Source: Clostridium sp. CX1
GTDB taxonomy: Bacteria; Bacillota; Clostridia; Clostridiales; Clostridiaceae
NCBI RefSeq assembly: GCF_025398335.1
Contig: NZ_JAODOO010000006.1
Location: 204,533 to 268,532, forward strand
DNA: 64,000 nt
Reading direction: 5' to 3'
Of this stretch, positions 43,970 to 53,202 are shown in pieces. Every line of letters begins with the position of its first letter. The stretch's first letter is position 1. The notes under the pieces are model-generated. The model did no database searches. It was not told where the DNA came from and was given only the letters and a program-made list of their open reading frames with translations. The translations under genes were made by a program, and so were the position numbers.

Positions 43970-46900
43970 TCATAGTCTTTCTATAATATCAATCTGGTGT
44001 TCTTCTCCTGCTTCTTTTAAGTATTTTATTCCCCTTCTGAGGTACACATCAATGTTATCATCTAATTCTCTTTCAAATACCCTTTTTAAGTTCATATCAT
44101 TTTCCATACTAAGCTTTATCTCTGCCTTTACTCGATAGACAGTACCTATTTCCTTTGGATTTTTTAGTGTCATCGAATTTATATCTGCATTTTTTAAATG
44201 CTTCAAACCCTCTGTAAAATTTCCTTCCTTAATTAAAATTAATGCCATAAAAGCCTCTGCTATAGATCTACCCCAAGTAAAATCAAACTGCTTATAATTA
44301 TTAAGAGCATTTTCAAAATAATTTTTTGCCATTTTGTAATTATTAATATAAAATGCTGTTTCCCCTGCATTTGCATAAAATAAAGCAAGACTAGTCCACA
44401 CATTTTTCTCTTCACATATTTTAATTGCCTTATTATAAAAATTTAATGCCTCTGAGAATCTTTTCGTTTTCTTTCTTATATCTCCGATGTAATTGTAACA
44501 AGCAGCTATGCTTAAAGCATATTGGTGAGAAGTGTTTCTTGTACTGCTTAATGTATCAATAGAGTTTTCAAATAATATTTCTGCTTCCTCGTTTTCTCCC
44601 AGCATTTTTTTATACAAGCCCTTAAATCTTAACAAAATTCCTATTTCCCTTTTATAGTTATATTCTTCTGATGTTTGTAACCCTCTATTTATATACATTA
44701 TCATTTCATCTGTTTTATTTGTTTGAATGCAATAAAAAATCATTTGTTTATATCCTTCAATAATATATTCACTACAATTAATTTCGCTGGCTTTAATAAT
44801 CATGTCTTCAATATTCTTTATACCTTCTTCATAATCACCTTTTCTTATTAAATATCTCCCCTTTATATGAAGTAGGCATATTTCAAACCTTAATATCTGG
44901 ATACTGTCTCCTTCTTCCTTCCTTACCTTGTCTAGAAGGCTTTCAATTTCTGCTATGCTTTCTATAGTTTTACTCTCGCTAAAATATAATTTGTCACAGT
45001 ACTTATTCTCAAAATAAATTACCGGAAATAATTCATGGCTAAAATTAAGATAGGTGCTCAGAACTTTAATTTTGTATTTAAGAACAGAAGTATAATTATT
45101 TGCATTTTCAAAGTGATATATTAATTTATAACAAGTGTTAATGTCTCCTATATTATTTTTAAGTGTTCTTTCGAGAATTTGTCCTACCCTGTTATGAAGT
45201 ATCTTTTTCTTAGCCTGGGACAGACTCATGTACTGAAACTCTCTCAACTTTTGATGAGTAAACTTAAAACATATATTATTATTTGTAACTGTCTCCTTTA
45301 GAATAAATTTTCCTTCAAGTCCCTCTATTATCTCCATGATTTGAAGTTCATCCTTCTGGAGTAATTCTTTGATAATAAACATAGGTACCTCATCATGAAA
45401 TAATGACGCTATTTCCACTATCTTTTTTTCACTATCAGATACATCCATGAATCTGCTTTTTAAAACATCCTTCATATGAGATGTCATTATGTTTATATTA
45501 TTTTTTGATCTTATAATATTTAGATACTCTGTAATGAAAAATGTGTTTCCTTCCGTTTCTATATATATTTTATTTAGCATTTCTTTAGTTAATTTATGCG
45601 CCTTAAGAGCCTGATTGATGAAGCACTCAGTTTCTGAAGTATTAAATCTTAAAAGTTCTGCAATCTGGATTTTATCATACTTCCTTGTAGAAGCTAGAAA
45701 TCTATCTATGTATGGATTAAACTCGTTCCTGCAAGTAATTAGAAACATTATATTATTTTGTTGACAATGTAATATACAACTTGTTAACAATGACATACTA
45801 GAAGAGTCCATCCACTGAATATCTTCAAAAACTATTAGGATTTTTTTACTAGTTGTTATTCTTTTAAGCATGTCCGTTAAAATATTTTCTATCACGTCAT
45901 ACTTCAGCATATCTATAGTAGACTCTAGTTTTACATTTTCAGCATAGCTATCACTACCTGCTTCAGGTATTAATTCATTTATTACATTTTCTATAATAGA
46001 AGGAACCTTAATTTTGTTATTGTGAATAATCCTTGCTAAATAGAAAACAACGTTTCTCCAAGGCTTCAATGGATATTCATTTTCAAATTGATAACAATTT
46101 GTTTCTAGAACATAAACCTTATCCTTATCTACTTGTTCTAAAAACTTATTTTTAAGACTTGTCTTTCCAATGCCCATCTCACCTCTTATTAAAATAGACT
46201 TGGAATCTCTATTATCTATAAAACTATGGTAGTTACTTTCCATAATTCTTAATTCAGTATGTCTTCCATAAAAAAAATCTCCACTTTTTTCTACCGCTTG
46301 TCTTTCACTTATTAAATCTAGTACTTCTTTAAAAACCTTTTTTGTTTCTATCTCAGGAGTAATGGACAATTCTTTATTCAATATATCAGTAAGTTCATTG
46401 TAAACCTTTATTGCATTATTTACTTTTCCCTGATTCTTGTAGCACTGAATTAGTTGTCTATATGCATCTTCATTAAACTCATCAGCTTTTATTAATAACT
46501 TGCAATATTTCTCTACCTTTTCATAATTCTTATTTTTGCTCTCAACTAGTATTTGTTCATAAAGTCTTTTTAAATATATTCCTTCTAGTTCTACTCTAGT
46601 TTCATAAACCCATTGTTGAAAGTTATCCGCATCTTTTAAAATAAATCCTTTTAAAAATTCTCCAGGGTATAAGCTTATTTCATTTTTATTATTGATAAAG
46701 TTATCCATGTCAGTTTCAATTATTATACTAGTGCTTAATGTGATTGTTGACTTGTTTAGAAAGCTTATTACCTCATGTTCAGCAAAAGACTTTTTTAACT
46801 TGTATATTGCATTTCTCAAATTTTTCCTTGCAATATTATCCTCCATATCTGGCCATAAAAGCACCGATAACTCTTCTCTTGTAGCCTGCTTTTTTGCTAC

Positions 46901-47005
46901 TATATAAGAAAACAATGCTTGGACCTTATTATATGGAAATAAAATAGTTTTTCCATTTAAGCTAGTAGTAAAGTTACCTAGTAATTTTACATAGATATAG
47001 TCCAT
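43970..47005 (-). CDS. Large AfsR/SARP-like regulator: BTAD + P-loop ATPase + TPR
   Basis: The 1011-residue protein begins with an OmpR/SARP-type winged helix (about 1-95), a bacterial transcriptional activation domain (about 98-235, with the TPR-like EKVEKYCKLLIKADEFNEDAYRQLIQCY), a STAND-type ATPase with Walker A GEMGIGKTS (275-283) and Walker B ILIVFEDIQWMD, and a C-terminal half of TPR-like helices (about 620-990). It is the gene just upstream of ftcD on the same strand, so activation of histidine degradation is a reasonable guess. The effector is unknown. GAAGAGGTG precedes the ATG. Confidence 0.9.
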   Translation of the reverse strand: MDYIYVKLLGNFTTSLNGKTILFPYNKVQALFSYIVAKKQATREELSVLLWPDMEDNIARKNLRNAIYKLKKSFAEHEVISFLNKSTITLSTSIIIETDMDNFINNKNEISLYPGEFLKGFILKDADNFQQWVYETRVELEGIYLKRLYEQILVESKNKNYEKVEKYCKLLIKADEFNEDAYRQLIQCYKNQGKVNNAIKVYNELTDILNKELSITPEIETKKVFKEVLDLISERQAVEKSGDFFYGRHTELRIMESNYHSFIDNRDSKSILIRGEMGIGKTSLKNKFLEQVDKDKVYVLETNCYQFENEYPLKPWRNVVFYLARIIHNNKIKVPSIIENVINELIPEAGSDSYAENVKLESTIDMLKYDVIENILTDMLKRITTSKKILIVFEDIQWMDSSSMSLLTSCILHCQQNNIMFLITCRNEFNPYIDRFLASTRKYDKIQIAELLRFNTSETECFINQALKAHKLTKEMLNKIYIETEGNTFFITEYLNIIRSKNNINIMTSHMKDVLKSRFMDVSDSEKKIVEIASLFHDEVPMFIIKELLQKDELQIMEIIEGLEGKFILKETVTNNNICFKFTHQKLREFQYMSLSQAKKKILHNRVGQILERTLKNNIGDINTCYKLIYHFENANNYTSVLKYKIKVLSTYLNFSHELFPVIYFENKYCDKLYFSESKTIESIAEIESLLDKVRKEEGDSIQILRFEICLLHIKGRYLIRKGDYEEGIKNIEDMIIKASEINCSEYIIEGYKQMIFYCIQTNKTDEMIMYINRGLQTSEEYNYKREIGILLRFKGLYKKMLGENEEAEILFENSIDTLSSTRNTSHQYALSIAACYNYIGDIRKKTKRFSEALNFYNKAIKICEEKNVWTSLALFYANAGETAFYINNYKMAKNYFENALNNYKQFDFTWGRSIAEAFMALILIKEGNFTEGLKHLKNADINSMTLKNPKEIGTVYRVKAEIKLSMENDMNLKRVFERELDDNIDVYLRRGIKYLKEAGEEHQIDIIERL

Positions 47006-47117
47006 ATTGACACCTCTTCAAGTCTATAAATATTATTTTTAGTAACTGTTTTTATTTTAGTACATTATTGAGAATTTTTCAAATTGCCAAAATATTTCTT
47101 CCTAAACTATTCACTGG

Positions 47118-47268
47118 TTATAGACTTGAAGCGCAAAAAATTCTTTTTAAATATCTATAAGTTGTTCCTAAAAATTGGTCAATTTCCTTGAATGATAAGT
47201 TCAAAACTATATAGTTTTTATCTGTTATGTACTCAACTAAGTTCTTTCCATAAATCCTCCTTAACAGG
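47118..47268 (-). pseudogene. Remnant of a Crp/Fnr-family regulator (HTH end)
   Basis: On the minus strand one frame gives PVKEDLWKELS followed by a stop; a single-base shift continues as EYITDKNYIVLNLSFKEID and then QFLGTTYRYLKRIFCASSL before TAA. The LSFKEIDQFLGTTYRYLKRI part matches the recognition-helix pattern of Crp-family regulators (LKELSEFLGTSYRHLLRVL type). The cyclic-nucleotide-like sensor domain is missing and the rest is frameshifted, so it is not functional. Confidence 0.5.
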
Positions 47269-47279
47269 ACATATGTCCT
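47266..47279. promoter_or_regulatory. Perfect 14-base palindrome AGGACATATGTCCT
   Basis: It stands at the upstream end of the Crp-family remnant and about 80 bases before a strong but truncated plus-strand start. It could be the former operator of that regulator. No intact gene uses it obviously. Confidence 0.4.
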
Positions 47280-47514
47280 ATCGAAACTCATATCAATATG
47301 GTAACTTATCTATTAGGTAATGTAAAACATAGGAGGGATTTATATATGTGTTACGCCTTGCTTTATAGTACTTATAATCAATAGCAAAGCTGATAATAAA
47401 TATAAACAACAAAATCTTAAATTATGTGAGATTAATTAACAGTTTTCAATTATTCAGTGAATCAAGATTTTATATGTTATAATAAAAAAATCAACTATAC
47501 TAGGGGGAATTACC

Positions 47515-48204
47515 ATGAAATACGAGATTATAATATTTGATGCAGACGAAACTTTATTTGATTTTAAAAAATCTGAAAGAGATGCTTTTAAAAATGCTAT
47601 GTTAGAATTTGATATAGAATATGATGAAAATCACCATTTAAAAATATATCATGATATAAATTCAGCTATTTGGAAAGAATTTGAGAAAGGCCTTATTACT
47701 CAGAAAAAGCTAAAGGTAGAAAGATTTAAAAGGTTATCAGACAGCTTAAATATTAGCTTTGATGAGATTGAGTTTGCTAAGTCCTATATGAAACATTTAG
47801 CTAAGGCATCCTTTTTATATGATGATAGCATAGAGCTTGTAGAAAGTCTTCATAAGAATTACAAACTCACTATAGTTACTAACGGTCTTAAGGATGTTCA
47901 GGACGGAAGAATAAGAAAATCTATTATAGCAAAATACTTTCAAGATATAGTAGTATCTGAAGAAGTTCAGATATCAAAACCAGATCCTAAAATATTTGAA
48001 CTGACTTTAAATAACATAAAACATACTGACAAAAGTAAGGTATTAATAGTTGGAGATAGTTTAACCTCTGATATACAAGGCGGAATAAATTCCGGTATAG
48101 ATACCTGCTGGTTTAATCCTAATAGAATTGTAAATAATACAGGAATAAAACCTACTTATGAAATTTCTAATTTGATGGAGCTTAAGAATATACTTGAAAA
48201 ATAG
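47515..48204 (+). CDS. yjjG: HAD-superfamily phosphatase, YjjG-like nucleotidase
   Basis: The 229-residue protein has HAD motif I FDADETLFDF (Asp9, Asp11), motif II TIVTNGLKDVQ, the conserved Lys in SKPDPKIFE, and motif III LIVGDSLTSDIQGG. DADET and the C1-type helical cap are typical of the YjjG/YfnB non-canonical pyrimidine nucleotidase branch, which removes phosphate from nucleoside monophosphates. AGGGGGAATTACC precedes the ATG. It stands alone upstream of the riboswitch-controlled adenosine deaminase gene. Confidence 0.9.
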   Translation: MKYEIIIFDADETLFDFKKSERDAFKNAMLEFDIEYDENHHLKIYHDINSAIWKEFEKGLITQKKLKVERFKRLSDSLNISFDEIEFAKSYMKHLAKASFLYDDSIELVESLHKNYKLTIVTNGLKDVQDGRIRKSIIAKYFQDIVVSEEVQISKPDPKIFELTLNNIKHTDKSKVLIVGDSLTSDIQGGINSGIDTCWFNPNRIVNNTGIKPTYEISNLMELKNILEK

Positions 48205-48340
48205 TTGTAAAGTAACTGACTTACATTTCCATAAAATATTCTAAGCCAGTTACTACTTGTGCTTTAAACTAATAAGTTAAACTATCTTTAATTACTTGCT
48301 TGACATAAAAAATAAAGTTTATTATACTATAAAAAAAGAT

Positions 48341-48405
48341 TTCGTATAACTCCAATAATATGGTTTGGAGGTCTCTACCAGGAACCAATAATTCCTGATT
48401 ACGAA
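48341..48405 (+). promoter_or_regulatory. Purine riboswitch aptamer, adenine class
   Basis: P1 is TTCGTA (48341-48346) with TACGAA (48400-48405); P2 closes with CTCCA/TTGGAG; P3 is CAGGAA/TTCCTG; the core TCTACC and the TATAA and GATTA junction bases are conserved. Aligned base for base with the known add adenine riboswitch, the specificity base in J3/1 (GATTAC) is U, which pairs with adenine, rather than C as in guanine switches. It precedes the adenosine deaminase gene. Confidence 0.93.
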
Positions 48406-48450
48406 GAAGGTACATTTTTTGTATTTTCTTTGTAGTCAGGAATTTTTTGT
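48390..48450 (+). terminator. Riboswitch-controlled intrinsic terminator
   Basis: AATTCCTGATTACGAAG (48390-48406), which is the 3' half of aptamer P3 and P1, can instead pair with CTTTGTAGTCAGGAATT (48428-48444), followed by TTTTG. Ligand binding would lock this strand in the aptamer and prevent the terminator, so adenine should turn the gene ON. Confidence 0.88.
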
Positions 48451-48499
48451 TTTTATCTTTTTATAATTTAAATAATACTTAGTATGATAGGAGGTCAAT

Positions 48500-49501
48500 A
48501 TGAATTTAATAAACTTACCTAAAATTGAGCTTCACTGCCACTTAGACGGCAGCCTTAGGGCAGAAACGGTAATTGATATAGCAAAGAAAGAGGGCATTAA
48601 TCTCCCTTCTTTTGATATTGAAGTAATTAAAAAAGAACTTACTGCTCCATTAGAATGTGAGTCCCTTGATGACTATTTAAAGGCATTTTCACTTCCTAAT
48701 TTAGTAATGCAGTCAAAGTATAGCTTAAGAAGAATTACTTTCGAACTTCTAGAAGATGCCTCCCGTGAAAATGTTAAATATATGGAGATAAGATTTGCTC
48801 CTTTGCTTCATACATCAAAAGGCTTAGAAGTAGAAGAGATAATAGAAAGTGTTTTAGATGGAATTAAGGATGCGGAAGGGAAATATGATATAAAAGGAAA
48901 CTTAATACTATGCTGTATGAGAACTATGGCTCCAGATAAAGCTTTTGATATAGTAGAAAAGGGTAAGAATTTTCTTGGCAAAGGAGTAGTTGCAATAGAC
49001 CTATGTGCCTCGGAAAATGAAGGATTTTGTAAAGCCTTCGTGGAACCCATAGCATTAGCTAGACAATATGGGTATAGAATAACTATTCATGCTGGTGAAA
49101 CTGGAATAGGTAAAAATGTATTAGAAGCAGTTGAACTTTTAGGAGCTGAAAGAATTGGACATGGTGTATTTATAAAGGATTGTGCTGATGCATATAAGAT
49201 TGTTAAAGATAAAAAAGTTGTACTTGAAATGTGTCCAACAAGCAACGTGCAAACAAAAGCAGTAAGTGGCTTTAATGAACATCCAATATATGATTTTCAT
49301 AAGGATGGAATAAGAGTAACTGTTAACACTGATAATAGAACGGTATCAAATACAGATATGACCAATGAATTTAATATAGTAGCTAAAGAATTTAATATTA
49401 GCATGGAAGATTATAGAGAGATTTACCATAATAGTGTTGAAGCAAGTTTTGCTGATTTAGAGACAAAGGAAAAGCTAAAGAAATATATGAAGGATAAATA
49501 A
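48500..49501 (+). CDS. add: Adenosine deaminase
   Basis: It deaminates (deoxy)adenosine to inosine. The 333-residue protein shows the zinc ligands H12/H14 in ELHCHLDGSLR, IHAGETG with the catalytic Glu, RIGHGVFI, and the terminal zinc Asp in VNTDNRTVSNT; MCPTSNVQT is also conserved. Ribosome site GATAGGAGGTCAAT. It is controlled by an adenine riboswitch, so it rises when free adenine builds up. The same pairing is known in Vibrio add. Confidence 0.96.
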   Translation: MNLINLPKIELHCHLDGSLRAETVIDIAKKEGINLPSFDIEVIKKELTAPLECESLDDYLKAFSLPNLVMQSKYSLRRITFELLEDASRENVKYMEIRFAPLLHTSKGLEVEEIIESVLDGIKDAEGKYDIKGNLILCCMRTMAPDKAFDIVEKGKNFLGKGVVAIDLCASENEGFCKAFVEPIALARQYGYRITIHAGETGIGKNVLEAVELLGAERIGHGVFIKDCADAYKIVKDKKVVLEMCPTSNVQTKAVSGFNEHPIYDFHKDGIRVTVNTDNRTVSNTDMTNEFNIVAKEFNISMEDYREIYHNSVEASFADLETKEKLKKYMKDK

Positions 49502-49521
49502 GTTAACTGGATAAAAAATAA

Positions 49522-49571
49522 AATGTCCCCTATAGATAATAGATCTTTAACATCCACTCTTTAGGGGCATT
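49522..49571. terminator. Hairpin between convergent add and ABC permease genes
   Basis: AATGTCCCCTA (49522-49532) pairs with TTAGGGGCATT (49561-49571) with one bulged base; TT-rich sequence follows on the plus strand and AT-rich on the minus. Confidence 0.65.
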
Positions 49572-49606
49572 TACTGTTATATACCTATAATTTCAAGCCT
49601 AATTGA

Positions 49607-50776
49607 TTACTCAAATCTTAAAGCCTCTATAGGACTTAACTTAGAAGCCTTGTCTGCTGGATACATCCCAAAAATTACTCCAACGAGTACTGAGAAAATG
49701 AAAGCACCTAGCACTACCTTGTTAGATATAACAACGGTAGTTGAAAAGAATTTTTCTGCAATATAGGCAGCACCATATCCTGAAGCTACGCCTAAAATAC
49801 CACCAAAGCTGCTTATTCCTGCTGACTCTAATAAAAATTGCATTAAAATCACCCTTCTCTTAGCTCCTATAGCCTTCCTTATACCTATTTCTTTAGTTCT
49901 CTCAATTACAGATACAAGCATTATATTCATTATTCCTATACCTCCTACTAAAAGAGATATAGCCGCTATTCCAGAAAGCATGCCAGTCATACTGTCACTA
50001 GCTGAGCTAGCAGTTGCTAGAAGACTGCTTTGATCCATTACTCTATAGGAATCTGTATCATTATTAAATTTATTATTCATAAACAAAGTTAAATATCCCA
50101 TAGCCTGTGATACTTTATCTTTACTTTCAGCTTCTATATAAAAGGTTCTTATTTGTGTATTTTTAAAGAATCTTTGAGCTGTAGTTATTGGAATTATCAA
50201 TCTGTCGTCTCCAGAACCTGCCATCGAAGTTCCCTGTTTCTCAAGTACACCTATTATTAAAAAAGCTGCTCCATTTATATTGACACTTTCCCCAACTACA
50301 TTGGTATTATTAAAAAGCTTATTAGCTGTATCAACACCTATTACGGCAACTCTATATCTACTTTCTACATCATCTTCATTTATAAATCTGCCGCTGCTTA
50401 CATTTAATTTTCTTATTGTAGAATAACTTGGAGTGCTAGCCTCCACAGTAGTTGATGTAGATTCATTTTCCGATCTTACAGTTACACTTTGACTCATAGA
50501 TGGTGCCATATTTTTTATTCCTGGTTTTGTCTTTAGTTTTTCCAATTCTTCCGTAGTTATTGATACATTTCTTCTTCCCATAATGTTTACAGTTATAAGA
50601 TTTGTTCCTAAACTTTCAATTTGAGAAGAAATATTTTGCTTCGTACCTTCTCCCATACCTACCAGGACTATAACTGATGCTATACCAATTATTATCCCTA
50701 ACATGGTAAGAAAAGATCTCACTTTATTTGCCAGAACAGAGCTAATTGCCATTTTTAATAACTTACTAAATCTCAT
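49607..50776 (-). CDS. MacB/FtsX-type ABC transporter permease
   Basis: The 389-residue membrane protein has one N-terminal membrane helix (VRSFLTMLGIIIGIASVIVLVGMG), a large extracytoplasmic MacB-PCD domain (about 45-230) and three C-terminal helices (about 268-385), the FtsX layout ending with GMYPADKASKLSPIEALR. It belongs to a three-gene efflux set with an ATPase and an HlyD-type adaptor, and overlaps the ATPase gene by 11 bases. Likely substrates are peptides or antibiotics; none is shown. Confidence 0.93.
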   Translation of the reverse strand: MRFSKLLKMAISSVLANKVRSFLTMLGIIIGIASVIVLVGMGEGTKQNISSQIESLGTNLITVNIMGRRNVSITTEELEKLKTKPGIKNMAPSMSQSVTVRSENESTSTTVEASTPSYSTIRKLNVSSGRFINEDDVESRYRVAVIGVDTANKLFNNTNVVGESVNINGAAFLIIGVLEKQGTSMAGSGDDRLIIPITTAQRFFKNTQIRTFYIEAESKDKVSQAMGYLTLFMNNKFNNDTDSYRVMDQSSLLATASSASDSMTGMLSGIAAISLLVGGIGIMNIMLVSVIERTKEIGIRKAIGAKRRVILMQFLLESAGISSFGGILGVASGYGAAYIAEKFFSTTVVISNKVVLGAFIFSVLVGVIFGMYPADKASKLSPIEALRFE

Positions 50777-51503
50777 TTGGATTCACCTCGTTTTCAAATG
50801 TAACAGCAACATCTTTTGAAACAGTATTCTTTTTATCTGATGTAATCCTTCCATCTCTAACAGTTATTATTCGCTTAGCCTGCTGTGCAATTTCATGATC
50901 ATGGGTTATAAGCACAATGGTGTTTCCTTCTCTATTTAACTGTTTAAGCATTTCCATAACTTCTTTTCCAGTTTTACTATCAAGTGCTCCTGTAGGTTCA
51001 TCGGCAAGTAGTATTTCTGGTTCTGTGGCTAAAGCTCTCGCAATGGCAACTCTCTGCTTCTGCCCTCCAGAAAGCTCTGGTGGCTTATGCTTTATATGAC
51101 TAGATAAGCCTACTCTTTCTAAAGACTCTAAGACTTTTTCTTTAATAACTCTACTACTTAATCCTTGATAAATTAAGGGAAGCTCTACATTTTCAACAAC
51201 ATTTAGTTTAGGTAAAAGGTTGTAGTTCTGAAATATAAACCCTATCTTTCTGTTTCTTATTTCAGCTAGTTTATTATCACTACAATCTGTATTTTCTCCA
51301 TCTAGTATATATCTTCCTGAAGTGGCAGTATCTAAGCAGCCTATTATATTCATCAAGGTTGATTTACCTGCTCCAGATGGACCAACTATAGATACAAATT
51401 CACCCTTTCTTATACACAAATTTATATCTTCTAAAGCTTTATATTCGCTGCTTCCCATTTTATATACTTTGCTTACATTCTCCATTTCTATTACAAAATC
51501 CAC
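50766..51503 (-). CDS. MacB/LolD-type ABC transporter ATP-binding protein
   Basis: The 245-residue ATPase has Walker A GPSGAGKST, Q-loop FQNYNLLPKLNVVENVELPL, signature LSGGQKQRVAIARALA, Walker B ILLADEPTGALD and the H-loop ITHDHE. The start is GTG at 51503, behind GGAGGTAGTAAT. It is encoded between the HlyD-type adaptor gene and the permease gene and drives the same exporter. Confidence 0.95.
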   Translation of the reverse strand: MDFVIEMENVSKVYKMGSSEYKALEDINLCIRKGEFVSIVGPSGAGKSTLMNIIGCLDTATSGRYILDGENTDCSDNKLAEIRNRKIGFIFQNYNLLPKLNVVENVELPLIYQGLSSRVIKEKVLESLERVGLSSHIKHKPPELSGGQKQRVAIARALATEPEILLADEPTGALDSKTGKEVMEMLKQLNREGNTIVLITHDHEIAQQAKRIITVRDGRITSDKKNTVSKDVAVTFENEVNPNEI

Positions 51504-51538
51504 ATTACTACCTCCTGCAGTAAATTTAGTTCAATTTT

Positions 51539-52975
51539 CTATCTTCCCATTGGAGGCCCTCCCATCATTCCGCCGCCTCCTCTTTGAGTATTAGTTTTAT
51601 TCGATGAGCTGCTTTCAGGAAGCTGTACCATAACTGTTTGATTCTCAGTAAGACCACTTGTTATCTCTATCATCGTTTGATTTTTAAGACCTGTCTGTAC
51701 TTCTACAAGCTTTCCTGGTGTTGATGGTTTATTACCAGATAGTTGAGTATTGTTTTTTGCTGTTTGAGAAGATTTTGAACTGCTGCTGGATGGTTGTCTA
51801 GTCTTGCTGTTAACATTACCAGCTGAATCCTGAACCATAACATACTTTTTACCGTTCTTCTCTGTAATAGCCTCTAGTGGAACTGCTAATACATTTTCTT
51901 TATTTTCTACTTCTATTGTTACATCAGCATTCATTCCTATTTTTAATCTTTCTGGATTATCTATAGAAACAGTTACATCAAAGGTAGTAACACTATCTGA
52001 CGTCTTTCCACTTTGAGAAATTTTTTCAACAACTCCTTCGTAGGTTTTATCTTTTATATTTTGTACACTTATTTTAGTTTTTTGTCCGATCTGAATTTTA
52101 TCTATGTCTAGCTCATCTACAGGAACTATAACCTTCATTTTAGATATATCTATCACTGTAACCATTGCCTTATCGTCTGGAGTTACGTCTCCATTTTTAA
52201 TATTTAAGCCAGATATAATTCCAGATATAGGACTTACAATAGTAGAATCTGCTGCAGTTTGTAATTTATAATTCAAGTCACTTTGTGCCTGTTGAATTTC
52301 TATTTTTTTTGATTTGATACTGTTTATTGTATCTGAATCATCTAACTTAAACATAGTCTGTCCCTTTTTTATAGTATCTCCAGCAGATATGTGCACTTCT
52401 TTAACTTTTCCACTGCTTGGAAAAGGTATAGCTACTTCTAATTCATCATTTTCTCCTGTAGTTATTATAGCCATTCCTCCATATGCCGGTTTTACAGAAG
52501 CTATATCATCTCCTGATGCAACAAATACAGACTTTACTTTTCCATCTATAGGTGCTTTTATATATACATCATCTAATTGTTTTTCTAATTTCTCTAGGTC
52601 TAGTTTCTTTTGACTTAAGCTATTTTGCGCTGTCTCTGTTTCCTGTCCTTGTTTATCATTATTTATTGTACAGAATACAGCACCTTTTTCTATAGTACTT
52701 CCCTCTTCATAATTCATTCCTTCTACTACACCGCTGTTAGTGGAATATAGGTTTACCTGGTCTACTCCAGCTATTGTCCCTGTAGCTTGTACAGTAACTG
52801 CTAAATTTGTTTTTTGTACTTTTGACATATCAAATTTAACTGTAGAAACTACCTTATTGCTGGTACTATATTGCTTATATATATAGTAACCACCAGTCCC
52901 TACTCCTACAGCTATAACTGCTATTATTAAAATTTTAACACCTCGTTTTTTTATAACCGCCAGAACTTTTTCCAT
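51539..52975 (-). CDS. HlyD/MacA-type membrane fusion (adaptor) protein
   Basis: The 478-residue protein has one N-terminal membrane anchor (VKILIIAVIAVGVGTGGYYIY), a lipoyl-like half motif (ATGTIAGVDQVNLYSTNSGVVEGMNYEEGSTIEKG), a short coiled hairpin, a second lipoyl half, beta-barrel domains (about 265-370) and a low-complexity Ser/Asn-rich insertion (about 385-420). The tail is Gly/Met-rich (RGGGGMMGGPPMGR). In Gram-positives such adaptors work with MacB-like permeases (YknX-YknYZ type). It is the first gene of the exporter operon, 310 bases downstream of the response regulator start region and about 230 bases from the regulator operon end. Confidence 0.9.
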   Translation of the reverse strand: MEKVLAVIKKRGVKILIIAVIAVGVGTGGYYIYKQYSTSNKVVSTVKFDMSKVQKTNLAVTVQATGTIAGVDQVNLYSTNSGVVEGMNYEEGSTIEKGAVFCTINNDKQGQETETAQNSLSQKKLDLEKLEKQLDDVYIKAPIDGKVKSVFVASGDDIASVKPAYGGMAIITTGENDELEVAIPFPSSGKVKEVHISAGDTIKKGQTMFKLDDSDTINSIKSKKIEIQQAQSDLNYKLQTAADSTIVSPISGIISGLNIKNGDVTPDDKAMVTVIDISKMKVIVPVDELDIDKIQIGQKTKISVQNIKDKTYEGVVEKISQSGKTSDSVTTFDVTVSIDNPERLKIGMNADVTIEVENKENVLAVPLEAITEKNGKKYVMVQDSAGNVNSKTRQPSSSSSKSSQTAKNNTQLSGNKPSTPGKLVEVQTGLKNQTMIEITSGLTENQTVMVQLPESSSSNKTNTQRGGGGMMGGPPMGR

Positions 52976-53166
52976 GTTTAAAAAACCCCCAATAATTTAT
53001 GATTACATAGCTCTATTTAGAAAAACTTAACCAAAACAATCATTTTTTATAATTATTATAATAATACATACATATAAAATATTTCTAAAGCAACTATTAA
53101 AATTTTCTAAAGTGGCGATAATTAATATAACTTTAATAATTTAAGTGTGTTTTTTCTGTAATTAGA

Positions 53167-53200
53167 AAAAGTACAGTATGCAAAAACACACTGTACTTTT
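53167..53200 (-). terminator. Terminator after the response regulator gene
   Basis: AAAAGTACAGT (53167-53177) pairs with ACTGTACTTTT (53190-53200); the minus strand continues with TTTTTCTAAT. It separates the two-component genes from the exporter operon; the 52976-53166 interval presumably holds the exporter promoter. Confidence 0.8.
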
Positions 53201-53202
53201 AT

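Larger units (their letters stand above)
47006..47514. other. 509-base gap with a decayed regulator and a palindrome
   Basis: The left part holds the Crp-family fragment at 47118-47268 and the palindrome at 47266-47279. On the plus strand a strong ribosome site (AGGAGGGATTTATAT) precedes a frame of only 12 codons starting MCYALLYSTYNQ at 47346, which may be another remnant. The HAD gene ribosome site CTAGGGGGAATTACC ends the gap. Confidence 0.5.

Noticed and set aside
47346..47384. 12-codon frame behind a strong ribosome site as a leader peptide
   Set aside because: No attenuator structure follows, and no biosynthetic operon lies downstream; a gene remnant is more likely.
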